Assembly (NCBI RefSeq): GCF_014805625.2
Contig: NW_023998490.1
Span: 2,489,519 to 2,553,518, forward strand
Direction of reading: 5' to 3'
Origin: Glossina fuscipes
Taxonomy: Eukaryota; Arthropoda; Insecta; Diptera; Glossinidae
DNA length: 64,000 nt
Both the position numbers and the translations under genes were made by a program. Below the pieces are notes generated by a model that worked only from the letters and a program-made list of their open reading frames with translations, was not told the DNA's origin and did no database searches. Positions 34,833 to 47,600 of the stretch are shown here, one piece after another. Within the stretch, counting starts at the first letter, position 1, and the number at the start of each line of letters is the position of its first letter.

Positions 34833-34878
34833 TAAGTATAAGAACTATACTTAAGAACTAAGTATAAGAACTAAGCTT
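34833..34878. repeat. Short direct and inverted repeats (AAGTATAAGAACT)
   Basis: AAGTATAAGAACT occurs twice, separated by ATACTTAAGAACT, its partial inverted counterpart. This is a local slippage-type cluster. Confidence 0.75.
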
Positions 34879-35032
34879 ATGCCTTAACAACACATTTTTT
34901 CTCCATTTTTGCAATACCAGCAGTGAAAGGGAACGACAGCTGGCGAGCATAACTGGCTAATTCAAGTTGTTGGAATTTGTAGGGATTTTCTAGAAAGAAT
35001 TAAGACGTGTTTGTATGTGTTGCAAATAGCAA

Positions 35033-35059
35033 AAATTTCGGAAATTTCGGAAATTTCGG
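35033..35059. repeat. Three perfect copies of AAATTTCGG
   Basis: Three exact 9-bp units in tandem. Confidence 0.95.
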
Positions 35060-37018
35060 AAAAAGATTAAAGGTTACCCTAACCTCAATCAATATTGTTC
35101 ATGGAGCTTAACGCCAATTAAATCAAGGCAACAATTTGAGTTATAATTCCATATTATTGCATATTGATGCGAGAGATAGAGAGAACTTCCTCCGCTTAGT
35201 CAATGGTGCGCATATAAAGGAAAAACGATATCTGAAAATACGTCAAATCACTTCCTACAATCCAGTGATGTATTCTTAATAAAATAATTAACACATTAAC
35301 ATCTTAACTTATCGATATGTATATCTAAACAACAGTAATAATGCTATAAATGTCTAGAATAACATCTAATGAAATAAATATACAATGAATTGAATTGAAA
35401 AATTATTAAGCAATACTTGTTGTACATGTAGTTGGTTTTTCAACATTTTTGTGTTCTCTTCAGCATCACTAGCTTGAGAAACAAAATATAATATATATGC
35501 ATATATGTATGCGCGCGTGGATGCATGTGTAGTGTATATTATATATAGTGAGGATGTCGCACCAGTAGGTGTCGATGACGTTTTATGCCATGAGAAAACA
35601 CTCGCGCCAACAAATGGAATCATATCTCTTTACTAAATAACCGCAACGCAGGTTTAAATTTTAGGCTAAAACCATAACAAGACAAAAATATCAAACATAT
35701 ATACAACGTAATATACATATGTACATATTATGTCATATACAAACTAGACTTTTCAGATTTTGTGCGATTGAAATGTGAGTGATGCGCGACTATATAAGGT
35801 AATGAAAAAACATAGAGGAAGCAAAAGTAAGAAATTCGAAAAAAAAAAAACAGACAAGGAGATGGAGAAGCAAATCAAAACAATACTTGAACGTGGTTAT
35901 TGACGATGATGAGCAGCAGCGCGTTGAAGACAATCACCGGCACAACGAGGCAATGTATTAAATTAATGAATAACGAACAAGTGAAAACATTAAATGCACT
36001 CTAAAGTGAATTTTACACATTCAACGATTGGATCGTAGGCTGTCATTACCTTTTTGTCAGTTAAAGCGATTTTATATTTGTTTAATGAATAGTTGCGGGT
36101 ATAAAGGCATGAATAGCACAATCTATAATCCATGAACAAGTTAGAGGTGCAGGGGTCAGGAAAACTGACCGCTTCACTCCTAGACTTCTGCTAATCCATA
36201 GCGTAAGTGGAAGGTAAGGGAGTTATTCAGTACTTTTCAGTTGTAATTCCACATTTTAACGCTAGCATTTCCCGACGATTTATATTGATGTTGCCCTTCT
36301 AATGATTTATCCTTCGTTTAAGGATACAAAGTTAGAAAGTAAAAATTGTTAATTAGAATGGATCCCTTTAGTTCGCACTTGAAGAGAATAATAGGAAAAT
36401 CAATTTTCTCGAACCAAGTCTTGGAGTTACGATTAAAAAGGAAAGCATCAGTTTGTCGCATAAGTAAGCAGGGAGACCAATATGACCTTTTATAGACATA
36501 CTTTAAAGCTATCTATCATAGGCTTTGCATATGTAAGGCCCCCTACTACAGCTGGTATGAAAAGCAAGCGCTTGGTGACGCCCAATTGGCTTTTTAAGTG
36601 CAGGTCAACCTTAGCCAAAATTGAGACATTAAGAAGACGATATTGAAAAGGCGAATTGGCTTACACTGTTTTTCGAAGGGAAAGCATAACAATTGATTTG
36701 TAATTCTTCGCCGGAAGGTATTACCTTTCAGTTGTGCAACCACAACGTGCCGATTAGATAAAAGTGCCGACTACCAAGTCCGTGTTCGCGGCTACAAATT
36801 TCAGTGCTGTTTGTGGCCGTACTTCGTCAATGTTCAGCCAGCAAAAGCATTACACTTGGACACACTTTCACTGCTGTACTTATTATTTATTTCTATTTTT
36901 CTGCTGTCACGTCCTATTTACTTTGACCATTTTCGTGTTACGGACAGACGTCGTCCAGGCACATTAAAAAAAAGGGAAGAAATATACATCATATTGTACA
37001 CCTATACCGGGAATCGAA

Positions 37019-37047
37019 CAGGCAACAGGCAACAGGCAACAGGCAAC
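37019..37047. repeat. Four copies of a 7-bp unit (AGGCAAC)
   Basis: Four exact tandem copies of AGGCAAC. Confidence 0.95.
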
Positions 37048-40000
37048 ATCGAGCTTGATATCTAGTAAACTTACATATTTTTTTAGGAGTTTCGAATTGA
37101 TCGAGTTCTGTGCCAAAAAACGGCAAAAGCTTTTCCCTTAAAATATAGGTATTTTTTCTAGTACACGCCCGAACAGAAAACTGCTCATGCACACTTCTAA
37201 TACTTTGTTTTCAGAAATATTATACACATCCGCGGCCAGCGCCCTCTAAAAACAGATATGCTCGGTCTTCATTATAATATTTCTTTTTTCCCGAAATACT
37301 TAATTGCCCTACAGCATATCATCATGATTTAGATCTGATGGGCATCCATGGATTGTAAGTTATAGAGGCCGCAGTTAGCTGCTTTACGATGTGGTCCAAG
37401 TATTTTTATTATATTCATATATGTATATATATATTTTTTTTGCATTAAAAATTTCATTTTGCTTTCATTTTCTTCCCTCAGTTTTTTCTTTCTTTGAAAA
37501 AGAAAACAGAAAACAAAAAACCCGAAACGTCATCACCTTTTAAAAACAATTTCTACTTTTTACAATAATAATTATTATTTACAGTAATCGCAACAAAAAA
37601 GAAAAACCAAAACAACGAAATCTAATCTTTTGATGCAGTGTTTGAAACTTCAAAACCGTTCGTAGCTTTCAAATGAAGTTTACCGGTATTTACAAATCAT
37701 TAAATAAAAAAAAAAAAACAAAAAAGTCTGTCTTTTAATAAATACTAATACAGGTAGTGTACCTGTGTATATATGTGCGTTGAACAATTAGATACTTTTT
37801 GTTTTTTTTACATTTGTGCTTACAGGGTGCTTGCATACATACGTATAGGAAACTATTTTTTTGTTTTACTTTTTTCTGGCTTTTTCAAAGTTGTGTTGCG
37901 TGTTTCATTGTTTGTCTGGTTATAGAGGCCGTTAAAAGCGTTTTCTTTAAAAGTTCGTTGTTGAGAGGTAGTTTTCTTTAGATATCTGAGAGTTTTTAAG
38001 AAAATTTATTGCATAATATATTCATGGTGTGTAAATGAGTTGCCCATGCATTTGAGTGAGTAATTTGCACACTGTGTCTTGTTTGTTGCTCCGCTAAAAA
38101 TCGAATGACTTTAGAAAAACAAGCCACTCAACTTATAATAAAGTATGCAGATCTTTGTTGTTGTTCCATTTATTTAGTTCAATCAGTTTCTGCTATTATA
38201 AAGAAAATATTCAAGCGCTCAAGCGTTGTTATAGTAAAACAAACATATGAATCTTTTTGTTTCACTCGATACGATTTGAGTGAGATTTTGTCTTACTCTT
38301 GCCTCATTGAAAATGCTAGTCATGTAATATTCAGAATTAAGCCGTTTTTGCATAGATTTGTCGAAAACCTTTTTTATATTACTATAGAACTAATAGTGAA
38401 TGCATATCATCATGCGCTCTTTAAATTCTAATTAACATGCGACCTCTAGACTTTGCTAAACACAAAACGTAAAATGTAGGTGATTGAATGTGTTTTCGCT
38501 TCTTGTCAGCAAGTTCTTTCAAACAATGTTATCTCAGACCATTTATCTTCTTCTTTAATGCTTTAATGCTTCTGTTGATTGTTTATAATGCCAGCAGTTG
38601 AGTTCTCTTTTATTAACAGTTTGTTCTATATATTTTCAAGTTTCTTTTTTCTTCTTCTCCTTTCATTAAATAGCAATGGGTGTTGGTAGGCGTACGTCGC
38701 GATATATAACTTTCGATATTTTTATTTTCATCAATTTGTTTGTACTATTTACTAAGCTTTGTAGATGTAAGCACAAGAATCGTTGCAAAGTAAACGTAAG
38801 ATCTTTACCTTGCACAGATCCTTAGACCTATCTGTCATTTCGTTTTTTCTTTCTTATCAACAGAAATTATGAAAAAATTCAAGACACCCCACCAAGCTAG
38901 CCTATACTTATATTAATGTTTAGGCGCTTGCTACCAAGTGGCGGCATACTGCGAAGTAGGGAAAAGCGGCCAAATGATTGTAAAAAGCATTAATTTGTAT
39001 AAACATATGCAAAGATTAAGTAATTGTTGCAAACATACACATATAAAAAATAGAAGAATTGATAATCAAAATATTGAAAAAGTAAGTTAATGCCACTAAC
39101 CATTATGCCGTGTTTGCGGACCAGTGCAGTGTGCAGATCTGTTTATAAAGAGTTCTTAGAAAAAAAAAAAGGGCATTTCAAAGTTTCGGCACGTCTCAAA
39201 TCTCGCAGATCTTATAGGCCATTATGAAAACGTATGTTTATTGCCATGTTCAAGATTCGTAATGACAAAAATCGCCCGCGAAGAAACGATAAATAAATTG
39301 TAGAAAATTAAATTAGTTTGGACATGTTTTCAAATATTATTGCAAAGAACTGACCAAGCATGTCTTAGCAAAGATTCGAATCATTTTGAAGATACCCAAA
39401 CTTTTAGCTAAAACGAAAAAATGGGTTATCTATGATGAGATCATTTCACGCCAGTAAAATAACAAGACTTTGGTGTAACGCTCTACTTGACCAATTTAGC
39501 TTCGCCTGCGTTTGTTGGATATTGAAAAATCAAATCCCCTACGTCAAGCAACGAACTGCTTTGATTGAGGACATAAACTTCAATCGAGGAAATGCGTCTT
39601 TTTAGAAGAAAGCCAACAAGCGTTACATAGATGTCAGCCAGCATGCTGCCAACTTAAGAAATACAACTCCACTCAAATGGAAAGGTCTTACCAAGTTCTG
39701 ATTACAGCGTTATATATAGGAGAGTACAAAATAAATCTCAAAAAATTAAATCAAAAAAGTGCAGATCATCGCCATTAAAAAATTTCACGGAAACTCCGAT
39801 ACACCATTGAAAATAATGAGACCTATCAGAGACGGTGTTGGCAGGCGTCCATTATGTTCTCGTGGCTCCAATACAACACAAAAAAGTTAATTTTACGTTT
39901 TTAATCAACTTTTTACGGTTTTTTTTATTCCATTTTTTTTTTGTACGACCAATCACGCAGGCCATGGACGGAGACCTCCCATAGATGCATTACGATATCA

Positions 40001-40643
40001 GGTAAAAAGAAGTAAGGCGAGAGCTTTACTGGGAGGAGCGGGCGAGTTCAAGTGTTGTGTCTTCGAGTACTGAGTCGAGCACTGATTACAGCTATGACCG
40101 CACGACAGTTGTGGTTAAAGTGTGGTCTACCGTGATACTAAATATTAAACCTGGCTAGGTAGTCTTGTAGACTTATTAATTACTTGGCTGTGCGGTGGTT
40201 ATGCTGGTCACCTTTATTAATAGTTCTCTTTAATTTCTGAGAAAAGCAACCAGGGGGCACTGAGCAAGGTGACGAATATAGGATGGATTATGGTCCTAGA
40301 TCTTTAAGCTTGTATAACACGGTTACATGCTCACGTCACCATATAAGTTTTAATAAAGAAATAAATCTCCATATTTTTTATCCTAATTAGAGTCGTACAA
40401 CGCAGATCGGTTCTAAATATCGCGACATGTGGACTCCCTTGATAAATTTCGAAACAGTCGCTTTATATAATAACGAAAAACATGACGTTCGTCTCCTTTA
40501 GTAAAATAGACTTTCTTTTCTTCCAGCCAAGCCGACCTGTTTATATCAATGTTGTGAATGAATGATTCCGCATTGGATCGATGTAAAGGAATGTTGGTAT
40601 ACACGTGCGCGCACACGTAACGGAGATGTCTTGCAAATGTATA

Positions 40644-41346
40644 TTAAGTTGGCAACTAAGTTCGCGTTGTTTTTTTAAATTCTAACATTACAGATGCCAT
40701 TAAATATTTTTGGCATAAGTGGAAAAAATTTAAATCATTCAGAAGAGGAGGTTTTCTCCTACCGAAAGCACAGTGCTTCGTCTTTTTGAAATATCAAGTT
40801 GAGGAAAAAATAGCGGAAAGATTGGTATCCACTTGATTGGTATGCAAGGTTCAAAAATGAAAACTTTGATCTAAAACACACACCTTGTCCTGGTCATTGA
40901 GTTGATTTCGATGAAGGACGAAATGGACGGCATCTACACTGCTATAGAGAAGCATTTAGATGGCTGTTCAAGAGAAAGGATCTAATCATCAACATGGAAT
41001 TCTGTTGTTGGGCGGCAGCGCCTGCACAACATGATCGAGGAAGCCATTGAAACGCATAGCTAGAAACTGCTTCCACGTTCGCTGTATTTCCCCAATTTGG
41101 TACCAACGGATTTCGACCTTTTTCGATCTCTTTCAGATGATCAATGAGTTTCGTTCAATACCGAGGTTTCGCAATTTGATTGGACGAACTTTTTAAGTCG
41201 AAACCGGACGACTTCTGTTATCGGGATATTGAAAATCTTGTGTAACGTTGTGGGGAAGTCGTAAATAGCAAGGGAGAATGCATTGTTGATTAAAAAACTT
41301 TTAAAATATTGTAAAAGAAACGGTGGGAAGTTCGTTGTCGACTGAC
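40644..41346 (+). mobile_element. Mariner-type DNA transposon, internally deleted and decayed
   Basis: The left end, TTAAGTTGGCAACTAAGTTC, follows a TA at 40642-40643. The right end, read on the minus strand, is TGTCAGTCGACAACGAACTT. The aligned 18-bp cores of the two ends match at 13 positions. The span is about 0.70 kb, against about 1.3 kb for a full mariner. Coding traces inside support the call. It is immobile by itself. Confidence 0.7.
40839..41330 (+). pseudogene. Mariner transposase pseudogene
   Basis: The intact protein would cut and paste the element using a DDD catalytic triad. Two separated traces remain. WYARFKNENFDLKHTPCPGH (40839-40898) corresponds to the DNA-binding half, where mariners have a W.. 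F K..FDL..PR.GRP segment. The C-terminal trace YFPNLVPTDFDLFRSL (about 41085-41132) matches the mariner PDLAPSDYHLF region, with the third catalytic Asp at 41109-41111. It is followed by diverged remains of the W..C...NG.Y end. Stops, frameshifts and loss of the centre, including the first two catalytic aspartates, make it a clear pseudogene. Similarity is to the mellifera/SETMAR-like type by memory only. Confidence 0.7.
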
Positions 41347-43299
41347 ATATAATGATAGATACATTGCTTAGATACATTTATTTATTTGTTTTTGTTTTAT
41401 ACACGCAACCTATAAAAACTGTAAAACTATGCATAACTATTTTATACGAATATTAATCAGGGAGAGGATATCTTGGATTCAATGTAATGCTAATATGGTT
41501 TTTTTTTTATTTTTTTTTTTTTTGTTTTAAGCAGATATCAATCTTCTCGTTAGCCATGAATTCGTTCTGAGTAAAAGAGTTCTTAAGACTTTAGCGCATA
41601 AAAGAGAGAGGAGGAAATGATGTCAAATTGTTGTGGCATTTAAAAACTTTTTTATAAAAAAGCTCAAAATTAGTTTTCATTGCATTGCATCATTACTTAC
41701 CTTTTCTCAAACGTTTCTCAATTTTAGTGGAAAGGTAAGACCAAGAAATTTTTCTGGAAAAATTCTGCTTCAGCTCTCTTGCCAAAAATTCCTCAATCAG
41801 CTGTTAATTATTATGAAAATAATAATTATATTATTTTTTTAAATATTTTTAAAAATTTTTCCTTTCAATTTCCATAAAAAAAAAAAACAAAAAAAACGAA
41901 TAAAAGTTTTCACTTGTTTTGCGTGTTTCACTTGTTAAGAAATATAAGAAAAAAAAAAAAAAAAAAAAAAATTAAACAAAAAAAACAGCAATTGCTTAAC
42001 CACTTTTTCGCATTTTGTTATGTTGCGACCACTTGGTTTTTGCTTTTTTCACGTTTTATTACGTTTTCTTCGCGCTTCATTTTCCTCCTGATTTAAACAA
42101 AGCGTAGCAAGCAATGGAGCCAAAGAAACATTTCAATTAATTTCACTTTCTATAGTTAACAGTTTAAAATAATAAAAGTCAATTTTTTTATTGCTATTGT
42201 TGTTGTTGTTTTTTATATGTATATACAAATATACATATTATTTTTTTTTTTTTATTAATTGATGATGATTTTTCATTAAATATAACTTTATATTTGTTAT
42301 TTTCTTATATATGTAGAAAAACAAAGTTTTTATTTTATTTTTTTTAAAACTTAATGGTTTTTCAACTTTATTTTATCCTATTTATGAAATTTATAAGAGG
42401 TTGTTCTTGTTTTTCTTTTTTTAACGCTTCAACGCGTCATTGAATGGAATCATGGAACCATGTTAAAATTTTTAAATTATTTCAATCTTTTTTTTTTTGA
42501 GTTTTCCGTTTTCGGTTAAATCGATTTCGCGTGCGCTAACCTAAGTTTATGGTCACAACAATTCTGATAAGGAAACAAACGGATGGCTAATGGAAAAATT
42601 TTCACCAAGAAATATAATAACGCATATGGTACAACGCAGTGACTTAGCAAGTAAAGAGAATCTAATAAGTTAATGCCAGACTCTTGGTGATATTTCAACT
42701 TATTCGGCTTACTGACTGCGCGTTGTTTTTAACAACAACGGTAATCAAAGGTGCCGGGCGACTATGTTTGAAGAGAAAAGGAAGGATCGGGAAGAGGTTC
42801 GCTCTTTATGCTACAACGAAGAAAATCGATTCATGGAAAGGAAAGTTCGGTGAGGTATGTCTTTCACGCAAAATCTCTTATTTTGATCATGATAATCCCT
42901 GAAGTCGGGCAAATGTTAATCCGAAATTATTATGGAAGGTATTCCGCGACAATTGAAAAGCTCGAAAGGCAGATGATTGAAATTAATTTATTGACGCGCC
43001 CACTCCAAGAAAAAAAGTTGTTTGGTAATGATGTAATGCGTATAGCAGCGAATGCATGCTTTTTTAATTCTTTTATATGCTTTTCCTTCTTCTCTTTGTG
43101 TCTTTTTAATTATATTATTATTTGTTTTTTTTTTTTTAATATATTTTCTATTGGATTTGTAAGAAAAAAAAGAATTTAAGGTGTATTTTTCGAAATGAAA
43201 AAGTAATTTCAAATAAAACGTGGAAAACGTTATGTAATAGCCTCCACAGCCTCGCGTAATAGAGTTATTCGCATAACGAGCCTTCAAAACAAGGCGTTT
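41347..43299. other. Very AT-rich low-complexity DNA
   Basis: It contains many poly(A) and poly(T) runs, including 23 A at 41949-41971 and T tracts near 41512 and 42241. No gene is supported; the 118- and 123-codon frames at 42.8-43.3 kb are not convincing. Confidence 0.6.
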
Positions 43300-43545
43300 A
43301 ATAGGAAGTGGGCAAGAAAGTGGTCCGATTCGAACTATTTGCAATGGCGTTTCTCATTCGGCCAAAACACGTCAGTGTATCAAATTTCATCAAAATATCC
43401 TAAATATAGTGGCTTGTAGATTGAAACGATCAGATAGGTGTACTGGATCGATCGGTATGATGGAAAAGGGGTTTATCTGAAGTCCTTCTGGGTGTTGCAT
43501 AAATGCGCACAAACTTAATGTACCCTTGTCTAACCCTTAATTATG
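43300..43545 (+). repeat. Dispersed repeat family A, 3' portion
   Basis: GTTTCTCATTCGGCCAAAAC, then CAAATTTCATCAAAATATCC, then GGCTTGTAGATTGAAACGAT, then CCTTCTGGGTGTTGCATAAA. The first two blocks match 51.55-51.61 kb and the last matches 34.78 kb. Confidence 0.65.
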
Positions 43546-44060
43546 AAATAATTAATTTTGGAGTCGGTCGTTTTTCTAAAAAACCCAAATCTATAAATAA
43601 CAAATAAAAAATTAATATAAAAAAAAAAATTTCTCTTTAATATTTATTTTCCAGTTAAAAAGTATAATATAAAATAAAATTGAAATTTTTTATGCTTCTC
43701 TTAACGATTGTAAGGGAAACTTTTTAGTTTTTTAGTTTAGTTTTTTGTTTTAGTTTATTTTCTTTTTAATTTGGTTTCTTTTCGATGAGACAGACTTCTC
43801 TTTGAATGTTTTAAAATATTTTCAAAATAAAATGTATTTTCACTTTTAAGAATTTTATTTTTTTTTGTACTCTCGATATGTTCGCCTATTCTTTTTATAC
43901 GAAATTAAAAAAAAAATTATTAGTTCTAAAGATTAATGATCTCACCATTAAGGTTTTAATTAAAATTTTTTTTTTTTGAATTTTGATGTTTTCCGAATAA
44001 ATTTATTTCTTTTTTATTTCCTCTCGTTCTAATTTCAATTGCACTAAATTTTTCTTTTGC

Positions 44061-44063
<3 letters not shown>

Positions 44064-44094
<31 letters not shown>
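44064..44094. repeat. Poly(T) tract of 31 T
   Basis: An uninterrupted run of T, the longest homopolymer I saw in the window. Confidence 0.9.
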
Positions 44095-44095
<1 letters not shown>

Positions 44096-44264
44096 ATATT
44101 TTTATTGGTCAACTTTCAGTCTGAACTCATATTTCAAAAAACCAGCCAGAGCTCAGCCATACAATCAAAAAACAATAGAAAAGCAAACGCACTCGTTGAC
44201 TTACACAACTCAACTGAAGCTTATTTCTTACATTCAAATAGCCGCTCACTGATCTGCATGTGCT

Positions 44265-44284
44265 TGTGTGTGTGTGTGTGTGTG
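44265..44284. repeat. (TG)n microsatellite
   Basis: Ten uninterrupted TG units. Confidence 0.9.
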
Positions 44285-44616
44285 CTGCAGATACAAGCAT
44301 ATAAGCAAGCTTACTTACATTAACATACACTAATACACATGTGTGTATATGCGTGTTTGTCATATCGTTTCTTTAGCTGGTTCCAATTTACTTCACTTGC
44401 TTTTTTGGTATTTTTTTTTATATTTTTGCTTTTAAAGCCCCAACGGTTTTGTTTTCCTTTTTTTTTTGTATATATTATTAAATTTTTTTTTTTTTTGTTT
44501 TTTTTTTGCTGTTTATTTCTTTCTACAGCTCGCTAAGCTGCCGCTGCTTTGTATTTCTTTTTGTCTTTGCTACTTAGGTATTTAGGTGTTTATTTGTGCT
44601 TTTGTATATTAGGGAA

Positions 44617-44618
44617 TG

Positions 44619-44653
<35 letters not shown>

Positions 44654-44654
44654 G
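44617..44654. repeat. (TG)n followed by TATG units
   Basis: About twelve TG units, then TATGTATGTATG. Confidence 0.9.
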
Positions 44655-47600
44655 TCCTTGTGTGCATGTGTTTGTATTTGCTTGTCTCTTATGTTTTAAC
44701 AAATCTTTGACTTTGTTGCTGTGTTTTACTTGCTATTTGCTGTTGCTTTGCTTTTTACCGTTGTTTATTGTTGGTAGGTGGCTGGCAGCATACCAACCTG
44801 GCTGGCATAACCAACAACAGCAATAATATGCACTAAACTGTAGCTTTTGCATTTAACTTTATCTTACACAATATTGTTGTTGTTATTAATACTTTTTTCT
44901 TATTTTTTTTTTTTATTTTCATTTTATATTTTATTTCGGTTTATAAAAGCTTTGCGTTGCTCTTTGAAATTTAAGCTTTTATTTAACATTTTTAATATAT
45001 TTTTTTTTTTTATAAGTTTTCGAGCCGTTGCAAAAAGTGTTCGATCTTGGCTTGCATAGTATATTGATTCTTTTATTTCGGTTGGTAACAATCGAAAAGT
45101 GCTTTATACGAACCAGTGTTTTAAGTGATGGCTTTTTACAACTGAAAGAGAAAGACAGAGGGAGAGAAAGAGCGCGTATAATAAATTATTGATTTTAAAT
45201 GAGATGCAAATCTTAGGCTCGTCAAAAAATAAAACCTCATTTCATTTGTTCTGTAATATATCGACAATGCTCTTCCTGAGAAGTGAGGCTTCCTTTGTCG
45301 TTGCTTCGCAAATTGTGTGTTTGATTTTGATGTCAAATAAAACTCTTCTTAAACCATATGCTAAGAATTCTTTATAAGCGGTTTTAAAATTCTATAAAAA
45401 GCAATAATTAAATATAGTGTCCTGTGAGTGAGGAGAGAATGAAAGATGGAATCGGTTTTTAGTAATTATCGAAACTTAAACGAGGAGCTTAAATTTCGCT
45501 CGTTTTCAACGGAAGAGCGAGACGGGCAAACATTTTTGAATTCATTCCATTTTTTATATTGACCGATATTTATATATATATATATACATATACATATACA
45601 TGTACGTACATATAGAAACTAGAAAACCTTTATATATTCTCTGGTAGATACAGTACATTAGAACTTCTTCTATATACTTTTGCTTAGACTAATATAGGGG
45701 TTTTACACATAACATCAATCAAATTGAGCATAGACTAATTCTGCGGCAAACAATTTTCATACAATGCTCAGTTCAAAAGTTGGGAAAATTTACAAACTTC
45801 ATTTAAGCGACTCCAAGTGTAACAGTCCATGTAAGCGAAAGTTTAATACTTTCTGGCAGCAGGATTACCGTACAGCGTACCAAATAAGAAGCGCGACTGT
45901 CAAGCCAACGTACCTAGCTTTCAAGACTCCGTCCGATAGACCATGTTTTAATTCCGAATGGTGTGTCCTCACATTATAGTGCGATCTCCATAAATGAAGG
46001 CATAACACTTACCGATCTGGCATACACCTGCCAGGCCACGTTTGTAGCCTGCCACTCTTTTGCAACCTTTTTGTCCCCGATCCGATATGTGTAGGGGAAG
46101 TCACAATATGATATAACATTAAATTGATAATATTGTATTAGTGTAGCGAGAAGACGTACGCATCGGCACAAAGAAAAAATAATTCTTTTACTAAAAACGA
46201 AAATGCGTATTACTTGCTTGGATATCTACAAATATTACAGGTGAGATTGAGTAGAGATGAATTTCAGATGCAAAAGGTCGTCAATCAAAGTTGGGAGAGC
46301 CTAAATTACTTTCTGATTTTCAAAACGCAGCACATCGAAGACGTCGATATTGGGTTTTAATAATACAATGAAGCAGATATATGTTTCCACTCTCTTTTTT
46401 TTAGGACACGCCTATTTTTTTTTTGCTATTTTGAGGTGTTTTTGTAAGCATACTGCTGTGAAGACCCGTCAAATTGACGGGTAACTTTTCTCAGCCGTCA
46501 CAATCGCAAAAGTGAAGATTGGAGGCTGAAATGTGGCTAAAATAATCTCGGGAAACATTAACAATTTCCTCATATTTTAGCCTAAATCTAATGTTAATGC
46601 TTAAGAATTAAGACTAGGCTCACATTTAGCATACGTAAGAGATTACGAATGCTGGCATCAGAAAAGTCCACTGCTGTGATTAAAATTAGTGAGACTAAAG
46701 TATCAATGCGCACAACGGTTAAATCCAATGATTGGGATCTTTCTCTAGCAAAGATTAGTGCATGTTTAATATACTCTTGTAAATCCCCCAAATTTTACCG
46801 ATAACCGATAAATCGTTTATAATCTCAATATCGCGTTAACGTATATTTAAAAACAGATTACAGAATGAAAATCTCAAGAGAATTTCTGGTGCCAAACCAA
46901 ATGAAGTTTGATAGAAAAATCAATTAATTACATTTTGAAACTGATTTAGGCACGCTTTCTTTCGTACATTGTTTTTTGTTGTAAAACTCACGCTTGCAAG
47001 AATAGAGGTAAAAAGCAGCGATTTGGCACTTGTCTTTTCGTTTTATGATCAAGCGTCATATGTTAAGGTTCAGAAAAAATGTGCCACAACAATGTTAGTG
47101 GCAGGGAGACAAAACTTAAAGCACGGATACAAATTATATATAAGTGTGAAAAAAATCTTGCCGAATAAAGCGAACTGTGGTAGCGTGCATGAGGAACCTT
47201 AACCCTGTTTCAAAAACGAATAGTCTTTTTTTTTGTGACCACCCATGCAAGGGGTGCCATGATGCGCATGCTACAAAGGAGTGGTCAGACGAAGATAGGC
47301 AATGGTGCGTTCCCGATCGGCACGTATTATACATCTACCCACCGAGGACTCACTGTAGCTACGACCACGCACCAATCGTAATTCGAATACCGTATTGAGA
47401 ATTGAAACCGCCTCGAATGACCGAATACTCGATTTTCTTAATATGATTGCAGGCCTCTTCTTACCCTTTAACTTAATGTGTTACATATTTGAAACTGGCA
47501 TAAAGGCGAACATATCTCTCGTGCATGTATTATTTGTGCGAACGCTTTGTGAACGCTTAAAGCTATTGTTAAAAATTGTTGCTTTCTCGCTACATATGTA

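Larger units (their letters stand above)
34879..40643. other. AT-rich non-coding DNA
   Basis: No supported gene in about 5.8 kb. A 108-codon plus-strand frame at 38105-38431 has no domain or splice support. Small perfect tandem repeats are listed separately. 39.1-39.9 kb has transposon-like texture but nothing that I can assign. Confidence 0.5.

Noticed and set aside
38105..38431. 108-codon plus-strand frame with hydrophobic stretches
   Set aside because: No recognised domain, no promoter and no splice signals; its length is compatible with chance in AT-rich DNA of this size.
39100..39900. Possible further Tc1/mariner remnant (WVIYDEI-like translation)
   Set aside because: One short resemblance only; the neighbouring motifs expected of a transposase were not found in order.
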